A DNA stretch of 64,000 bases from Reyranella sp. (GCF_017305915.1 NZ_JAFKJN010000013.1:124001-188000); one strand, 5' to 3'. Counted from the stretch's first letter, positions 9,265-18,054 are shown. Program-made: numbers and translations. Notes: generated by a model from the letters alone, not told the origin.

Positions 9265-9636
9265 TCACTCCTCGTAGGACGCGGTGGTGACGCCGCTCAT
9301 CTGATCGAAGCGCAGCCGGATCTTCTTCAGCTCGCAGACATTGAGGTACTGCCATACCGGCTCCGACGCGTTGACGTCGAACGTGACCTTCAGGTCGAGA
9401 TTGCAGGCGAAGAAGGCTCCCTTGACCGTGACCTCGCGGGCCTCGCCGGGCTTGATCGAGGGCGGCGCCAGCACGTTGGGCCCCCAGGCGGCCAGGTTGG
9501 CCTGCGACAGCACCAGGGCGCGGATCGGGAAGTCGGTGCCGTTGACCAGCCGGAAGCGGACTTCGTCGGCCGCCGCGGCATCGCCGGCGGTCGACAGGGC
9601 GAGGAGGGCGGCAAGCCGCGGAAGGGTCGTTCTCAC
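9265..9636 (-). CDS. Secreted hypothetical protein
   Basis: 123 aa with a Sec signal peptide (MRTTLPRLAALLALSTAGDAAA) and a mature domain of about 100 residues with two cysteines (FFACNLDLKV and YLNVCELKKI). Length and type (short exported protein with few cysteines) recall the gene at 47306-47677, but I do not claim homology. The preceding 159 bases (9106-9264) have short GGACGCC-type repeats and no recognisable gene. Confidence 0.7.
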   Translation of the reverse strand: MRTTLPRLAALLALSTAGDAAAADEVRFRLVNGTDFPIRALVLSQANLAAWGPNVLAPPSIKPGEAREVTVKGAFFACNLDLKVTFDVNASEPVWQYLNVCELKKIRLRFDQMSGVTTASYEE

Positions 9637-9670
9637 GCGCGGTATCTTAAGCGACGCGCCGGATGCGCGG

Positions 9671-10087
9671 CTATCGGCTCCTGGCCTTCTTCGATTTGGA
9701 GGTGTTCAGCGCCACGGCGGCCTCGATGAGCACCTTGAAAGCTTTTTCGTCGATCTTGTCGTCCTCATGGATGTCGATCGCGCGCCGGATGTTGCCCTCG
9801 AGGCTCGCGTTGAACAGCTTCGCGGGATCGTCGAGCGCGGCGCCCTGGGCGAAGGTGAGCTTCACCGCCGCCTTGTAGGTCTCGCCGGTGCAGAGGATGC
9901 CGTCATGCTCCCACACCGGCACGCCGCGCCATTTCCACGTCTCGACCACTCCGGGATCGACCTGCTTGATGAGGGCGCGGACGTGGGCGAGCGTCCGGCC
10001 GCGCCAGTCGCCCAGCTCCTTGATCCGCCCGTCGATCAGCGTCGAGGCGGACCCGCTGCTTGAGGGCGTCGCGGTCGTCTTCTTCAT
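9671..10087 (-). CDS. DUF1801 domain protein
   Basis: 138 aa. Shows the DUF1801/YdhG pattern: RTLAHVRALIKQVDPGVVE, WKWRGVPVWEHDGILC and TYKAAVKLTFAQGAAL. The biochemical role is unknown. It starts 2 bases after the stop of the SRPBCC gene and is the third gene of an ArsR-SRPBCC-DUF1801 operon, an arrangement common in soil Proteobacteria. The C-terminus is lysine/serine rich (NTSKSKKARSR). Confidence 0.85.
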   Translation of the reverse strand: MKKTTATPSSSGSASTLIDGRIKELGDWRGRTLAHVRALIKQVDPGVVETWKWRGVPVWEHDGILCTGETYKAAVKLTFAQGAALDDPAKLFNASLEGNIRRAIDIHEDDKIDEKAFKVLIEAAVALNTSKSKKARSR

Positions 10088-10089
10088 GC

Positions 10090-10500
10090 TCAGCCCTCTC
10101 GCTCCAGTACCGTCTCGAGCTTGGCGAAGAATTGCGGCCAGCCATGCCGGGCGCCCTGATAGGCCTGCCGCTGATCCGGCCGGAAGCCCAACTGCTCCAT
10201 ACGCAGGTGCGTGCCCGTGCCCGTCGGGGTGAGGGTCCAGGTGACGACGCTCTCCAGGCCATGGGCCGTCCAGGTGTAGGACAGCGTCCGGTGCGGCTCG
10301 ACGGTCAGCACCTTGCAGTCGACCGCGCCCCAGTCGGCGGTGAAGTTGAAGCGATGGTCGACGGCCGGCTTGAAGTCGCTCTTCATCAGCCACGCCTCGA
10401 TCAGGTGCGGCTGCGTCAGCGCGCGCCAGATCTTCTCCGGCGGATGGGGGATGTCGCGCTCGACGACGACGGAGAGGGCCTCGGTCGCGGCTTCGGTCAT
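10090..10500 (-). CDS. SRPBCC family protein (AHSA1-like)
   Basis: 136 aa START/Bet v1-like fold protein. VVVERDIPHPPEKIWRALTQ is the classical N-terminal strand-helix, and the HTLSYTWTA-like and TGTHLRMEQLGF segments match the AHSA1 group. It probably binds a hydrophobic ligand or acts as co-effector with the ArsR regulator. The start codon overlaps the arsR stop by 4 bases (ATGA), showing translational coupling. Confidence 0.9.
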   Translation of the reverse strand: MTEAATEALSVVVERDIPHPPEKIWRALTQPHLIEAWLMKSDFKPAVDHRFNFTADWGAVDCKVLTVEPHRTLSYTWTAHGLESVVTWTLTPTGTGTHLRMEQLGFRPDQRQAYQGARHGWPQFFAKLETVLEREG

Positions 10501-10820
10501 TGGTCCATCCTTTTCAGCAGGTCTTCGAGGTGGTCGAACTTGCTCTGCCAGAAGCCGGTCATCCGGCTGGTCCAGTCGATCAATGGCGCCAGCGCGCCGA
10601 GCTGCGCGCTGTAGTGCGTCAGCCGGCCGTCGGGACGGTCGCGCACCAGCCCGGCCCGCTTCAGCACGCCGAGATGCTTGGAGACCGCCGGCTGCGAGAT
10701 GCCGGCCCGCGCCGTCAGCGCCCCGACCGTCTGCTCGCCCTCGCGGCATAAACGCTCGAACAGCGCCCGCCGCGTCGGATCGGCGAGCGTCCGGAAGAGC
10801 ACGTCGTGCGTGTTCGGCAT
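10497..10820 (-). CDS. ArsR-family transcriptional regulator
   Basis: 107 aa winged-helix regulator. RTLADPTRRALFERLCREGE and AGISQPAVSKHLGVLKRAG (recognition helix) are diagnostic. It lacks the ELCVCD metal-binding motif of arsenic sensors, so it belongs to the metal-independent ArsR group that travels with SRPBCC genes. It is the first gene of the operon and probably autoregulates it through the inverted repeat just upstream. Confidence 0.93.
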   Translation of the reverse strand: MPNTHDVLFRTLADPTRRALFERLCREGEQTVGALTARAGISQPAVSKHLGVLKRAGLVRDRPDGRLTHYSAQLGALAPLIDWTSRMTGFWQSKFDHLEDLLKRMDQ

Positions 10821-10829
10821 CTGATCGAT

Positions 10830-10848
10830 AACCCGTCAGCTATGGGTT
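10830..10848. promoter_or_regulatory. Possible ArsR operator
   Basis: AACCC, nine bases, GGGTT, located 10 bases upstream of the arsR start. An inverted repeat at this place is expected for an autoregulatory ArsR site. Seen in sequence; the function is inferred. Confidence 0.4.
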
Positions 10849-10875
10849 TCTCATAACCAGCGGGATATGAATGAG

Positions 10876-11052
10876 TCAAGCGCGTGCGATGGCTTCTTCG
10901 GCGGCTTCATTGGCTTCGGTGACCACGTCGAAGGCCGACGATTTCTCCCGCACACCCGCCGGCGTGAGGTTTCGAAACCTCGGCATGATCTCGGCGTGCG
11001 CCACCGACGCCAGCAGGCGGCCGACGTGCTGAATGTCTGCGAACGGCTTCAC
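10876..11052 (-). pseudogene. 5' fragment of an inositol monophosphatase-family gene
   Basis: From a GTG at 11052 the frame encodes FADIQHVGRLLASVAHAEIM, then PRFRN, EKSSAFDVVTEANEAAEEAI and a stop. This is the N-terminal helix and SAFDVVTEAD-type segment of inositol monophosphatase/HisN proteins, which are normally about 260 aa. Only 58 codons remain and the metal-binding and catalytic parts are absent. It is a truncated relic; the rest is not in the neighbouring sequence. Confidence 0.65.
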
Positions 11053-11269
11053 CGGGAATCCCTGTGGATAAACCGCCTCTACGGACTGGGCCGCGCGCCA
11101 CACAAATATCATCGCGGATGCCGCCGGTAGGCCGCCTGTTGATTTCGAAATCGGTGACGGACTATGGCAAAGCAATACACTGGTCGTCTCGACGAGCACA
11201 CGTAACGCGCATAGGCCAAGCACAATGGCGATCACCGTCACGGCGATGCGCTCCAACAAGCCGGGGAAC

Positions 11270-12202
11270 ATGGATATCGAGCAGCTTCGCGGATGGGCGA
11301 CGGTCCTGGACAGAGCCGTGATCGTGAGCCTCGTCGCCACCGTCTTGTCCGTCACGGCGCTCGCGACCACGACCTGGTTGTCGTTCAAGGCCGGCGGGGC
11401 CGTGCGCGCCCACGAGCAGGCCGCCTTCGATCGATACAAGGCCGAGATGGGAAAGCACGCCGTCGAGCTCGAGCAGAAAGTCTCCACTGAGCGCGAGCGG
11501 ACGACGGAGCTGGAACGGAAGGTCACGACGGCGCAAGGGCGGACGACCGAGCTCGAACAGGCCGCCGCCGACGCCGACGCACGGGCGGCGCAAGCCACTC
11601 GCGAGAGTGCGACCTCCCGCGAGCAGGCGCGGTCGGCGGAGATCGATGCGGAGGAAGTCCGCAAGCGGGTGGCCGAGCTCGCAAAGCTGGTCAAGGAGGC
11701 GGGCGCACGCGCGCCGGAGCCGGCCCAGGCTCCTGCGGCGGAGACGGCTCAGCCCAGGGAGGAGGCCGCACCCGCAAGTGCCGCCGCAAGCCCGGAGGCG
11801 CGACCCTCGCCGACATCGCCGATCGTCGAGAGCCTCAGGAAATACGCCGGTACCAAGGCCGCAGTGTACGTCGTCGATGAAGTCCAGGACGCGGCACCGG
11901 TCGGCGCGACGATCGCCGGCTATCTCGGCGACGCCGGCTGGGCACAGGCGACATGGACGTGGTCGGGTGTCGGAGGCATTTTCGGCGTGGTCGTGCTGAT
12001 CAAGGACGGCAGCGACCCGGCAACCAACGAGGCTGCGGCCGCAGTCGTGGAGGCCTTGCGCGCCGCCGGGTTCAATGCGGCGAAGGGAGATTGGCCGGCC
12101 GGGGCCAGCTGGGGCCGCTTCCGCGGCATGCTCAACGGCCCCCAGACGCCTGGCCCGACCGAAGCGCCCATCCGGATCGTCATCGGGGCCAAGACGCGCT
12201 GA
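11270..12202 (+). CDS. Membrane-anchored coiled-coil protein of unknown function
   Basis: 310 aa from MDIEQLRGW; an in-frame ATG 45 bases upstream is possible, but GGGGAA lies just before the chosen start. One transmembrane helix (about 20-40) is followed by a heptad-rich Glu/Arg/Thr coiled coil (about 50-145), a Pro/Ala linker and a globular C-terminal domain of about 120 residues containing KAAVYVVDEVQDAAPVGATI. The topology suggests anchoring in the inner membrane. I do not recognise the C-terminal domain. Confidence 0.75.
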   Translation: MDIEQLRGWATVLDRAVIVSLVATVLSVTALATTTWLSFKAGGAVRAHEQAAFDRYKAEMGKHAVELEQKVSTERERTTELERKVTTAQGRTTELEQAAADADARAAQATRESATSREQARSAEIDAEEVRKRVAELAKLVKEAGARAPEPAQAPAAETAQPREEAAPASAAASPEARPSPTSPIVESLRKYAGTKAAVYVVDEVQDAAPVGATIAGYLGDAGWAQATWTWSGVGGIFGVVVLIKDGSDPATNEAAAAVVEALRAAGFNAAKGDWPAGASWGRFRGMLNGPQTPGPTEAPIRIVIGAKTR

Positions 12203-12212
12203 CCTCTTCGCC

Positions 12213-12242
12213 CAAAACAAAACCCCCGGGGATGCCGGGGGT
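12213..12242 (-). terminator. Intrinsic terminator of rpsU
   Basis: ACCCCCGG / CCGGGGGT arms (12222-12242) with a 5-base loop, read on the minus strand and followed by TTTTGTTTT. It lies 30 bases beyond the rpsU stop and also sits after the convergent coiled-coil gene. Confidence 0.85.
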
Positions 12243-12274
12243 CGTCGTCTCGTTCCGAAGCTTGGGCGAAGGGC

Positions 12275-12478
12275 CTAGTAGCCCTCGCGCTCCATGCGCT
12301 TGCGCATCAGCTTGCGGGTGCGCCGGATGGCTTCGGCGCGCTCGCGGGCGCGGCGCTCGGAGGGCTTCTCGTAATTACGGCGGAGCTTCATCTCGCGGAA
12401 GATCCCTTCGCGCTGCATCTTCTTCTTCAGGACGCGCAGCGCCTGATCGACATTGTTTTCGCGGACGAGAACCTGCAC
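12275..12478 (-). CDS. rpsU: 30S ribosomal protein S21
   Basis: 67 aa. [20 protein letters not shown] and [20 protein letters not shown] are S21 signatures, followed by the basic alphaproteobacterial C-terminus ([16 protein letters not shown]). The start is a GTG where homologues have ATG-Gln-Val; AAGGAAG lies about 8 bases upstream. S21 is a small-subunit protein involved in initiation. It is divergent from coq9, a common alphaproteobacterial arrangement. Confidence 0.95.
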   Translation of the reverse strand: MQVLVRENNVDQALRVLKKKMQREGIFREMKLRRNYEKPSERRARERAEAIRRTRKLMRKRMEREGY

Positions 12479-12603
12479 TTCGATCGCTTCCTTCCAAGCC
12501 CAAGCGCCCCGGACGAAATCCTCCGGGGCCGGAATTCGAGGCGGGGGTGGTATCACAGGGGCCGCCCCTTGGGAAGCCCCGCCCGACGGCATATATGTGT
12601 CGC

Positions 12604-13236
12604 ATGGATGCCCCCCGGACGATCGATTCGGACCCCGATTCCGCCCTACGCGACCGTTTGGCCGAGGCTATGGCCAGCGAAGCCGCCTTCACCGGCTGGA
12701 GCGGCCAGGCGCTGCGGACCGCCGCCCGACAGATCGGCGCCGGCCCCGACGCCGAGCGCCTGTTCCCGGGCGGCCCGGTCGACGTCCTGGCCTACCTCTC
12801 CGGGCGCGCCGACCAGCGCACCGTCGCCGCCCTGGAGCAGGCCGGGGTGGAGGGACTCAAGATCCGCGAGCGCATCAAGACCGCCGTCCGGACCCGGATC
12901 GAGCACACGGTCGGCGGCAAGGAATCGGTCCGCCGCGGCCTCGCCCTGCTGGCCTTGCCGTTCAACGGCCCGCTGGCGCTGAAGCTGCTCTACCGCACCG
13001 TCGACGCCATCTGGTACGCCGCCGGCGACACCAGCACCGATTTCAACTTCTACACCAAGCGCGCCACCCTGGCGGGGGTGTTCAGCTCGACGCTGCTCTA
13101 CTGGCTGAACGACCGCTCGGAGGGCAACGAGGCGACCTGGAGCTTCCTCGACCGCCGCATCGACAATGTGATGTCGTTCGAGAAATGGAAGGGCCGGCTG
13201 CGCAACGCCGCCGGGCCCCGCATGGCGCGCCGTTAG
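12604..13236 (+). CDS. COQ9 family protein (ubiquinone biosynthesis)
   Basis: 210 aa. COQ9 has a TetR-like fold that binds lipids and assists ubiquinone synthesis. The C-terminal region carries the family's signature: [20 protein letters not shown], then [15 protein letters not shown] and [13 protein letters not shown]. Start at [12 protein letters not shown]. The stop overlaps the lipase stop by a few bases (convergent). ubiX, another ubiquinone gene, is 4 kb away. Confidence 0.92.
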   Translation: MDAPRTIDSDPDSALRDRLAEAMASEAAFTGWSGQALRTAARQIGAGPDAERLFPGGPVDVLAYLSGRADQRTVAALEQAGVEGLKIRERIKTAVRTRIEHTVGGKESVRRGLALLALPFNGPLALKLLYRTVDAIWYAAGDTSTDFNFYTKRATLAGVFSSTLLYWLNDRSEGNEATWSFLDRRIDNVMSFEKWKGRLRNAAGPRMARR

Positions 13237-14510
13237 CTGGCGAAGTTCAGCAGCGCGTTCACCTTCGTCTGGATGGCTGGATTGCTCGGCATGGAGATGT
13301 GGTCCGCGCCGGGCACTTCATAGGTGGTGACCGAACTGTTCCCGGTGAACATGGCGCTGACCTTGGGCACCACGAGATCGCCGCCGTTGTCGGTCTCCAC
13401 AGGCTGCAACGGCCCGCCCATGGCGCCCGGCGTGTAGCTGTAGCCGGTGGTGGTATAGATCTGGCCCGCCAGCGACGGGTCGTAGGCGGTATTGCCCGTG
13501 CCGACGATGCCGTAGAGGCAGTTGTAGGCGATGTTCGCCGGCGTGCCCGTGTAGTTCAGGACGTTGAACAGATTGCCGGCGCAGGTCAGGTTCGTCTGGA
13601 GCATGCCGGCGTCCTTCAGCAGCCCCACCAGCCCGGCGGGCAGGTTGTTGGCGAAGATCGAATAGTCGGTGCCGTCCGACGAGATGAACGGGGTAAAGCC
13701 GGGCGGCAGCAGCTGATAGGTGCTGATGCCCATCGGGTTGCTGTTCACGACCATGTCGACCATCTTGATGACGTTGTCGACCGCCGGCTGCTCGAGGACG
13801 TCGAGGACGTCGTGCAACAGCGCGATGAAGGCATTGCCGCTGCCCTGGCCACTGAGATTGATATCGAGCGTGTGTGAAATCGGCCCCAGGGCGAGCGGGG
13901 CGCCGAGATGCGGCGTTCCCAGGGTGATCAGCTGGTCGATCTTCGGCATGATGGTCGTGTCGTTCACACCGACATGCTCGAGGTAGGTCCGCGAGACGAG
14001 CCCGCCCATGCTGTGGCCGATCAGGGTGATCTTGTCGACGGCCGGACTGCTGCTGACGAGGCTGTACAGGAAGTTCTGCAGCATCAGCGCCGTGACCGTC
14101 AGATTGTCCTGGCGCCAGTCGTAGCCCCAGCCGATCACCGCGTTGGCGGTCAGGGGCCACTGGAGCCACGGTTGTTGCTGCTGCGGCGGGCTGATCGGCG
14201 GCGTGTTGGTCGGCCAGGTCGTGTACATCGGAACATAGGTCGCTTTGGCGTTCTGGGCGGCCGTGACGATCGAGTCGATCAGCGAAGGGTAGCCTTTGGG
14301 CAGGCCCGTCTTCTTGTCCTTCTTGCCATATCCGCCGGGCCGGCCGGCATAGAGCGCCTTCTCCAGGGCATCGGCCCCCGTCGAAGGGAGAACCGCGCCC
14401 TCGCGAACGGCCCAATATTCCCACACCGGCGTCTGAGAGGTTTCGTCAGCCTGGTTCGCGACCAGACTCGTCCCCGTCGTCCCGGGCAGGACGATGATTG
14501 CATGCGCCAT
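13233..14510 (-). CDS. Alpha/beta hydrolase, LCAT/lipase-like
   Basis: 425 aa serine hydrolase. The nucleophile elbow ITLIGHSMGGLVSRTYLEHV is near 156-175, with TLGTPHLGAPLAL following, as in lipases and lecithin:cholesterol acyltransferase-like enzymes; candidate acid and base residues lie in DNGGDLVVPK and VPGADHISMP near the C-terminus. No classical signal peptide (the start is MAHAIIVLPGTTGTSL). GGGGAG precedes the ATG by 9 bases. The substrate is unknown. Confidence 0.85.
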   Translation of the reverse strand: MAHAIIVLPGTTGTSLVANQADETSQTPVWEYWAVREGAVLPSTGADALEKALYAGRPGGYGKKDKKTGLPKGYPSLIDSIVTAAQNAKATYVPMYTTWPTNTPPISPPQQQQPWLQWPLTANAVIGWGYDWRQDNLTVTALMLQNFLYSLVSSSPAVDKITLIGHSMGGLVSRTYLEHVGVNDTTIMPKIDQLITLGTPHLGAPLALGPISHTLDINLSGQGSGNAFIALLHDVLDVLEQPAVDNVIKMVDMVVNSNPMGISTYQLLPPGFTPFISSDGTDYSIFANNLPAGLVGLLKDAGMLQTNLTCAGNLFNVLNYTGTPANIAYNCLYGIVGTGNTAYDPSLAGQIYTTTGYSYTPGAMGGPLQPVETDNGGDLVVPKVSAMFTGNSSVTTYEVPGADHISMPSNPAIQTKVNALLNFAS

Positions 14511-14623
14511 TTTTTCAAGCTCCCCAAGCTTCGACACCCGCACACCTACGGGTGCCCACACACCACGATTGATGGCGGCGGAACGCTACAACTTTGCGTA
14601 GAAGGGAGAGAAGCGAAAATTTT

Positions 14624-14641
14624 TTCGGGCGCAAACCCGAA
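14624..14641 (-). terminator. Possible weak terminator after purK
   Basis: On the minus strand TTCGGG, a 6-base loop and CCCGAA are followed by AAAATTTTCGC, about 10 bases past the purK stop. The stem is short and the T run is interrupted, so this is tentative. The surrounding 14511-14651 gap holds nothing else of note. Confidence 0.35.
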
Positions 14642-14651
14642 GCTGTGCGGC

Positions 14652-15716
14652 TCAGCCGAGCGTCAGGAAAGTGACATGTCCCATCTTGCGGCCGGGCCGC
14701 GCCTTGGCCTTGCCGTAGAGATGCAGTCGCGCCGTCGGATCCGACAGGTAGCGCAGCCAGTCGTTGGCCTCGTCGCCGATCAGGTTCTCCATGCGGGACG
14801 GCGCCAGCACATCGACTGCGCCCAGCGGCAGGCCGCAGACCGCCCGCACGAGCTGCTCGAACTGGCTGGTGGTGCAGGCGTCGATCGTCCAGTGCCCTGA
14901 ATTGTGCGGCCGCGGCGCCATCTCGTTGGCGAGCACGCGGCCGTCCTTCGTGACGAACATCTCCAGCGCGACGAGGCCCACCAGCTCCAGGCTGTTGGCG
15001 AGCCGCACGCCCAGCCGCTCCGCCTCGGTCACGACCGCAGCCGGCAGGCCCGACGGCACCGTCGTGGTCCGCAGGATGCCGTCGCGATGGTCGTTCAGCC
15101 CGATCGGGAAGCAGCGCGTCCGGCCGTCCAGCCCGCGTGCCACGATGGCCGAGACCTCGGCCTGGAAATCGACCAGCGCCTCGAGGATGCATTCGCGCCG
15201 GCCGAGCTTCTCCCAGGATTCCGCCAGCTGCTCCTTGTTGGCGACGCGCGCCTGGCCCTTGCCGTCATAGCCGTCGGTGCAGGTCTTGAGGATGCCGGGG
15301 AGCGCGGTCGCGCCCGCGACGTCGGCCAGGGTGTGGATCGCCTGGTATGCCGCGGTGCCGAGGCCGGCCTGGCGGAAGAACGCCTTCTCGCGCAGCCGGT
15401 GCTGGGCGAAGTGGATCGGCCGCACACCCGGCCGTACCGGCTTGTGCTTCTCGCAGGCCACGACCGTGGCCTCGGGCACGTTCTCGAATTCGTAGGTGAT
15501 GACGTCGACCTGGGCCGCGAAGCGGGCTAACGCGGCGGTGTCGTCGTACTCGCCCTGCATGTGCGGGGCGACCTGGCCGGCGATGGCGTCGGCTTCAGGC
15601 GAGTAGCTCAGCGCCTTGTAGCCCAGCCGGGCCGCAGCCAGGGCCGTCATGCGGCCCAACTGCCCTGCGCCCAGGATGCCGATGGTCGCTCCCGGCGGGA
15701 TGATCCGGTCCCTCAT
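14652..15716 (-). CDS. purK: 5-(carboxyamino)imidazole ribonucleotide synthase
   Basis: 354 aa ATP-grasp enzyme of purine synthesis: AIR + ATP + bicarbonate gives N5-CAIR. N-terminal IGILGAGQLGRMTALAAARL, then YEFENVPEATV, the ATP-grasp segment CTDGYDGKGQARV and EMAPRPHNSGHWTIDAC, ending VDVLAPSRMENLIGDEA and HLYGKAKARPGRKMGHV. It follows purE by 15 bases in the same direction. Confidence 0.95.
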   Translation of the reverse strand: MRDRIIPPGATIGILGAGQLGRMTALAAARLGYKALSYSPEADAIAGQVAPHMQGEYDDTAALARFAAQVDVITYEFENVPEATVVACEKHKPVRPGVRPIHFAQHRLREKAFFRQAGLGTAAYQAIHTLADVAGATALPGILKTCTDGYDGKGQARVANKEQLAESWEKLGRRECILEALVDFQAEVSAIVARGLDGRTRCFPIGLNDHRDGILRTTTVPSGLPAAVVTEAERLGVRLANSLELVGLVALEMFVTKDGRVLANEMAPRPHNSGHWTIDACTTSQFEQLVRAVCGLPLGAVDVLAPSRMENLIGDEANDWLRYLSDPTARLHLYGKAKARPGRKMGHVTFLTLG

Positions 15717-15731
15717 GTCGCGTCGACGGGC

Positions 15732-16250
15732 CTAGCGATGGGCCGGCGCGTCATCGGACGGCGCCTCGGCGACGGCCGCGGTCTGCCGGGCCCGCCATCG
15801 GGCCAGCGCCGCCGCAATCTTGGCGTCGCCAAGACCGACGATCGAGGCCGCCAGAAGCGCGGCATTGATGGCTCCCGAGCGACCGATCGCCAGGGTCCCG
15901 ACGGGGATTCCGGCCGGCATCTGGACGATGGAAAGAAGGCTGTCCTGCCCCTTCAGGGCGGCGCTTTCGACCGGCACGCCCAGCACCGGCAGGGTCGTGA
16001 AGGCCGCCGTCATGCCCGGCAGGTGGGCCGCCCCGCCGGCACCGGCGATGATCACCTTCAGCCCGCGTTTTTGCGCGCCTTCGGCATAGGCCGCCATGCG
16101 TTTGGGGGTCCGATGGGCGGAAACGATCCTGGCCTCGAACGGCACGCCCAGCGCCTGCAGGGTGTCGGCGGCATGTTTCATGGTCGCCCAGTCCGACTGG
16201 CTGCCCATGATCACGCCGACCATGGGGGAGGTCTTCTTCGCTTTGGCCAT
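15732..16250 (-). CDS. purE: 5-(carboxyamino)imidazole ribonucleotide mutase
   Basis: 172 aa. Converts N5-CAIR to [24 protein letters not shown] and [16 protein letters not shown] carry the class I PurE active-site residues, followed by [18 protein letters not shown]. The start [11 protein letters not shown] is preferred over a longer frame because GAGAG precedes it and homologues start here. Forms an operon with purK; the ydcH gene lies 7 bases upstream. Confidence 0.95.
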   Translation of the reverse strand: MAKAKKTSPMVGVIMGSQSDWATMKHAADTLQALGVPFEARIVSAHRTPKRMAAYAEGAQKRGLKVIIAGAGGAAHLPGMTAAFTTLPVLGVPVESAALKGQDSLLSIVQMPAGIPVGTLAIGRSGAINAALLAASIVGLGDAKIAAALARWRARQTAAVAEAPSDDAPAHR

Positions 16251-16257
16251 TCGTCTC

Positions 16258-16476
16258 TCAGGCGATGATGTCGGGGATGAGGTGGCTTTCCAGCTTTGTA
16301 ATCTGGTCCTTGAGCCCAAGCTTGCGCTTTTTCAGCCGCTGAAGCTGCAACTGGTCGAACGGGGCGCGCTCGATCAGCCGGTCGATCACCTCGTCGAGGT
16401 CGCGGTGCTCGATCCGCAAGGCTTCCAGCTTGGCCTTGACCGCCTCGACGTCCAGCGGGTCGGTGTCGTTGCTCAT
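16258..16476 (-). CDS. YdcH family (DUF465) small helical protein
   Basis: 72 aa. [16 protein letters not shown] is the conserved YdcH/DUF465 core; the rest is a charged helical hairpin. These are small cytosolic proteins of unknown function common in Alphaproteobacteria. It precedes purE on the same strand (7-base gap). A second member is at 17875-18054. Confidence 0.85.
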   Translation of the reverse strand: MSNDTDPLDVEAVKAKLEALRIEHRDLDEVIDRLIERAPFDQLQLQRLKKRKLGLKDQITKLESHLIPDIIA

Positions 16477-16521
16477 CGGCTGTGCGCCGTGTACCCCTTC
16501 GGCCCGCCGAAGCCAACAAGC

Positions 16522-17085
16522 ATGTCTGACTTCCTGCCCCATCCGTTCTGGAACTTCTCGCTCGAGTTCTATGCCGGCGAGGGGGTGGCCGAGGCTTGTC
16601 TCGACCTGCAGGAGCGCCGCGGCTGCGATGTCAACGTGCTGCTGTTCTGCTGCTGGCTCGGCGCCTCCGGCCGGCCGACGTTGACCGCCGAGCGGCTGCA
16701 CGCCATCCTCAAGGTGACCGACGTCTGGCAGGCCGAGATCGTCCGCCCCTTGCGCCAGGTCCGGCGCCTCCTGAAGGATAAGCCGTGGCTCGGGACCCTG
16801 CCCGAGACGGTCGATTCGGCCCGCCGCCGCGTTGCCGATGCCGAGCTCGCAGCCGAACATGCCGAGCAGCTCAAGCTCGCCAGCCTCCATGCGCCGCCGG
16901 CCGACCGCGACCGGCCAGCCGAGAAGCGGCTGCGCTCGGCGGTCGGCAATCTCGGCGTCTATGCGGTGTGCCTGGGCGTGGTGCCCGATGCCAGGGACCG
17001 CGCCGCCGTCGCGGCGCTGATGGCCGCCTGCTTCCCGACGGTGCCTCGCGAGGAGATCGAGAAGACGGTGGGCCTGTCATCCTGA
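16522..17085 (+). CDS. TIGR02444/DUF2390 family protein
   Basis: 187 aa. HPFWNFSLEFYAGEGVAEAC and CDVNVLLFCCWLGASGRPTL are typical of this uncharacterised family; WQAEIVRPLRQVRRLLK follows. Its last residues (GLSS) and stop codon lie within the first unit of a repeat (17073 on), so the natural C-terminus may have been replaced by repeat sequence. Function unknown. Confidence 0.8.
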   Translation: MSDFLPHPFWNFSLEFYAGEGVAEACLDLQERRGCDVNVLLFCCWLGASGRPTLTAERLHAILKVTDVWQAEIVRPLRQVRRLLKDKPWLGTLPETVDSARRRVADAELAAEHAEQLKLASLHAPPADRDRPAEKRLRSAVGNLGVYAVCLGVVPDARDRAAVAALMAACFPTVPREEIEKTVGLSS

Positions 17086-17194
17086 GCCTCCTGTCATCCT
17101 GAGCCCCCTGTCATCCTGAGCGAAGCGATGGATCTAGCGCTTCAACAGGGTCTTCGGTCGATCCCTTAGGTCCTTCGCTTCGTTCAGGATGACA
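17073..17194. repeat. 17-bp tandem repeat with inverted partner
   Basis: CCTGTCATCCTGAGC occurs three times at a 17-base period (17073, 17090, 17107). The third copy continues GAAGCGATGGA, and a reverse-complement version (TCCTTCGCTTCGTTCAGGATGACA) closes the element at 17171-17194. The TGTCATCCTGAGCGAAGCGAAGGA motif is a dispersed repeat met in many bacterial genomes. It sits between two genes and might fold into a hairpin in RNA. Confidence 0.8.
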
Positions 17195-17203
17195 AAAGGG
17201 GGC

Positions 17204-17767
17204 TCAGCTCCAGCGCTTGACCGTGCCGGTATCGAGATCGAAGAGATCGAGGACACGTCCGACGGTGTGATCGATGACGTCGTCCAACGTCTTGGGCCGA
17301 TTGTAGAACGCCGGCACCGGTGGGGCGATGATCGCGCCCATCTCGGCGAGCGTCGTCATGTTGCGCAGGTGAATCGCATGCAGGGGCGTCTCACGGGCAA
17401 CTAAAACCAGCCGGCGACGTTCCTTCAGCACGACGTCGGCGGCTCGCGTCAGCAGGTTGCTGGTGATGCCGTGAGCGATCTCGCCAAGGCTGCGCATGGA
17501 GCAGGGGGCCACGATCATCCCGATCGTCCGGTAACTTCCACTCGAAATCGCCGCCGCGAGATCGTCAATTCGGAATGCCACATCAGCGAGCCGCCGCACG
17601 TCGTCCACTTTCAGATCGGTCTCGTGCGCCAGCGCCACCTCGGCGGTGCGCGTCATCACGAGGTGCGTCTCCACCGGCAGCCCTTTGAGCACCTGCAGCA
17701 AACGCACGCCGTAAATCACGCCCGAAGCGCCGGAAATCCCGACGATCAATCGCGGTCGGTCAGCCAT
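17204..17767 (-). CDS. ubiX: Flavin prenyltransferase UbiX
   Basis: 187 aa. Makes prenylated FMN, the cofactor of UbiD-type decarboxylases in ubiquinone and aromatic-acid metabolism. LIVGISGASGVIYGVRLLQ is the phosphate-binding N-terminus; MIVAPCSMRSLGEIAHGI, then RRRLVLVARETPLHAIHLRN and PPVPAFYNRPKTLDDVI are hallmark segments. No ubiD is seen in this window. Confidence 0.95.
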   Translation of the reverse strand: MADRPRLIVGISGASGVIYGVRLLQVLKGLPVETHLVMTRTAEVALAHETDLKVDDVRRLADVAFRIDDLAAAISSGSYRTIGMIVAPCSMRSLGEIAHGITSNLLTRAADVVLKERRRLVLVARETPLHAIHLRNMTTLAEMGAIIAPPVPAFYNRPKTLDDVIDHTVGRVLDLFDLDTGTVKRWS

Positions 17768-17874
17768 CCTGACCCTGATCCTATAGAGTTATGCACAGCG
17801 GCGGGAGAGAGGTTGATTCGGGCGGGCCGAGGAGTCACATAATTTGCATTGCCAACCAGCCGTGGAGGTTCTCG

Positions 17875-18054
17875 ATGAGCACCGTCGACCACATCGAAGC
17901 GCTGAAGGCCAAGCATGCTTCGCTCGAGCATGCGATCGACGAAGAAAATGCCCGGCCGTATCCCGATGACGACGCGATCTGCTCCCTCAAGAAGCGAAAA
18001 CTCCAGATCAAGGACGAGATCACGCGGCTGAGTGCCGACCCTAGGCCGCATTAG
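17875..18054 (+). CDS. YdcH family (DUF465) small helical protein
   Basis: 59 aa paralogue of the protein at 16258-16476, with the same SLKKRKLQIKDEITRL core. The ATG is preceded by GGAGG at the right distance, so an upstream in-frame codon is not needed. Stands alone between ubiX and the orphan membrane protein. Function unknown. Confidence 0.85.
   Translation: MSTVDHIEALKAKHASLEHAIDEENARPYPDDDAICSLKKRKLQIKDEITRLSADPRPH

Noticed and set aside
17073..17121. Three short direct repeats considered as a CRISPR array
   Set aside because: Units are contiguous with 17-base period and no spacers; no cas genes.
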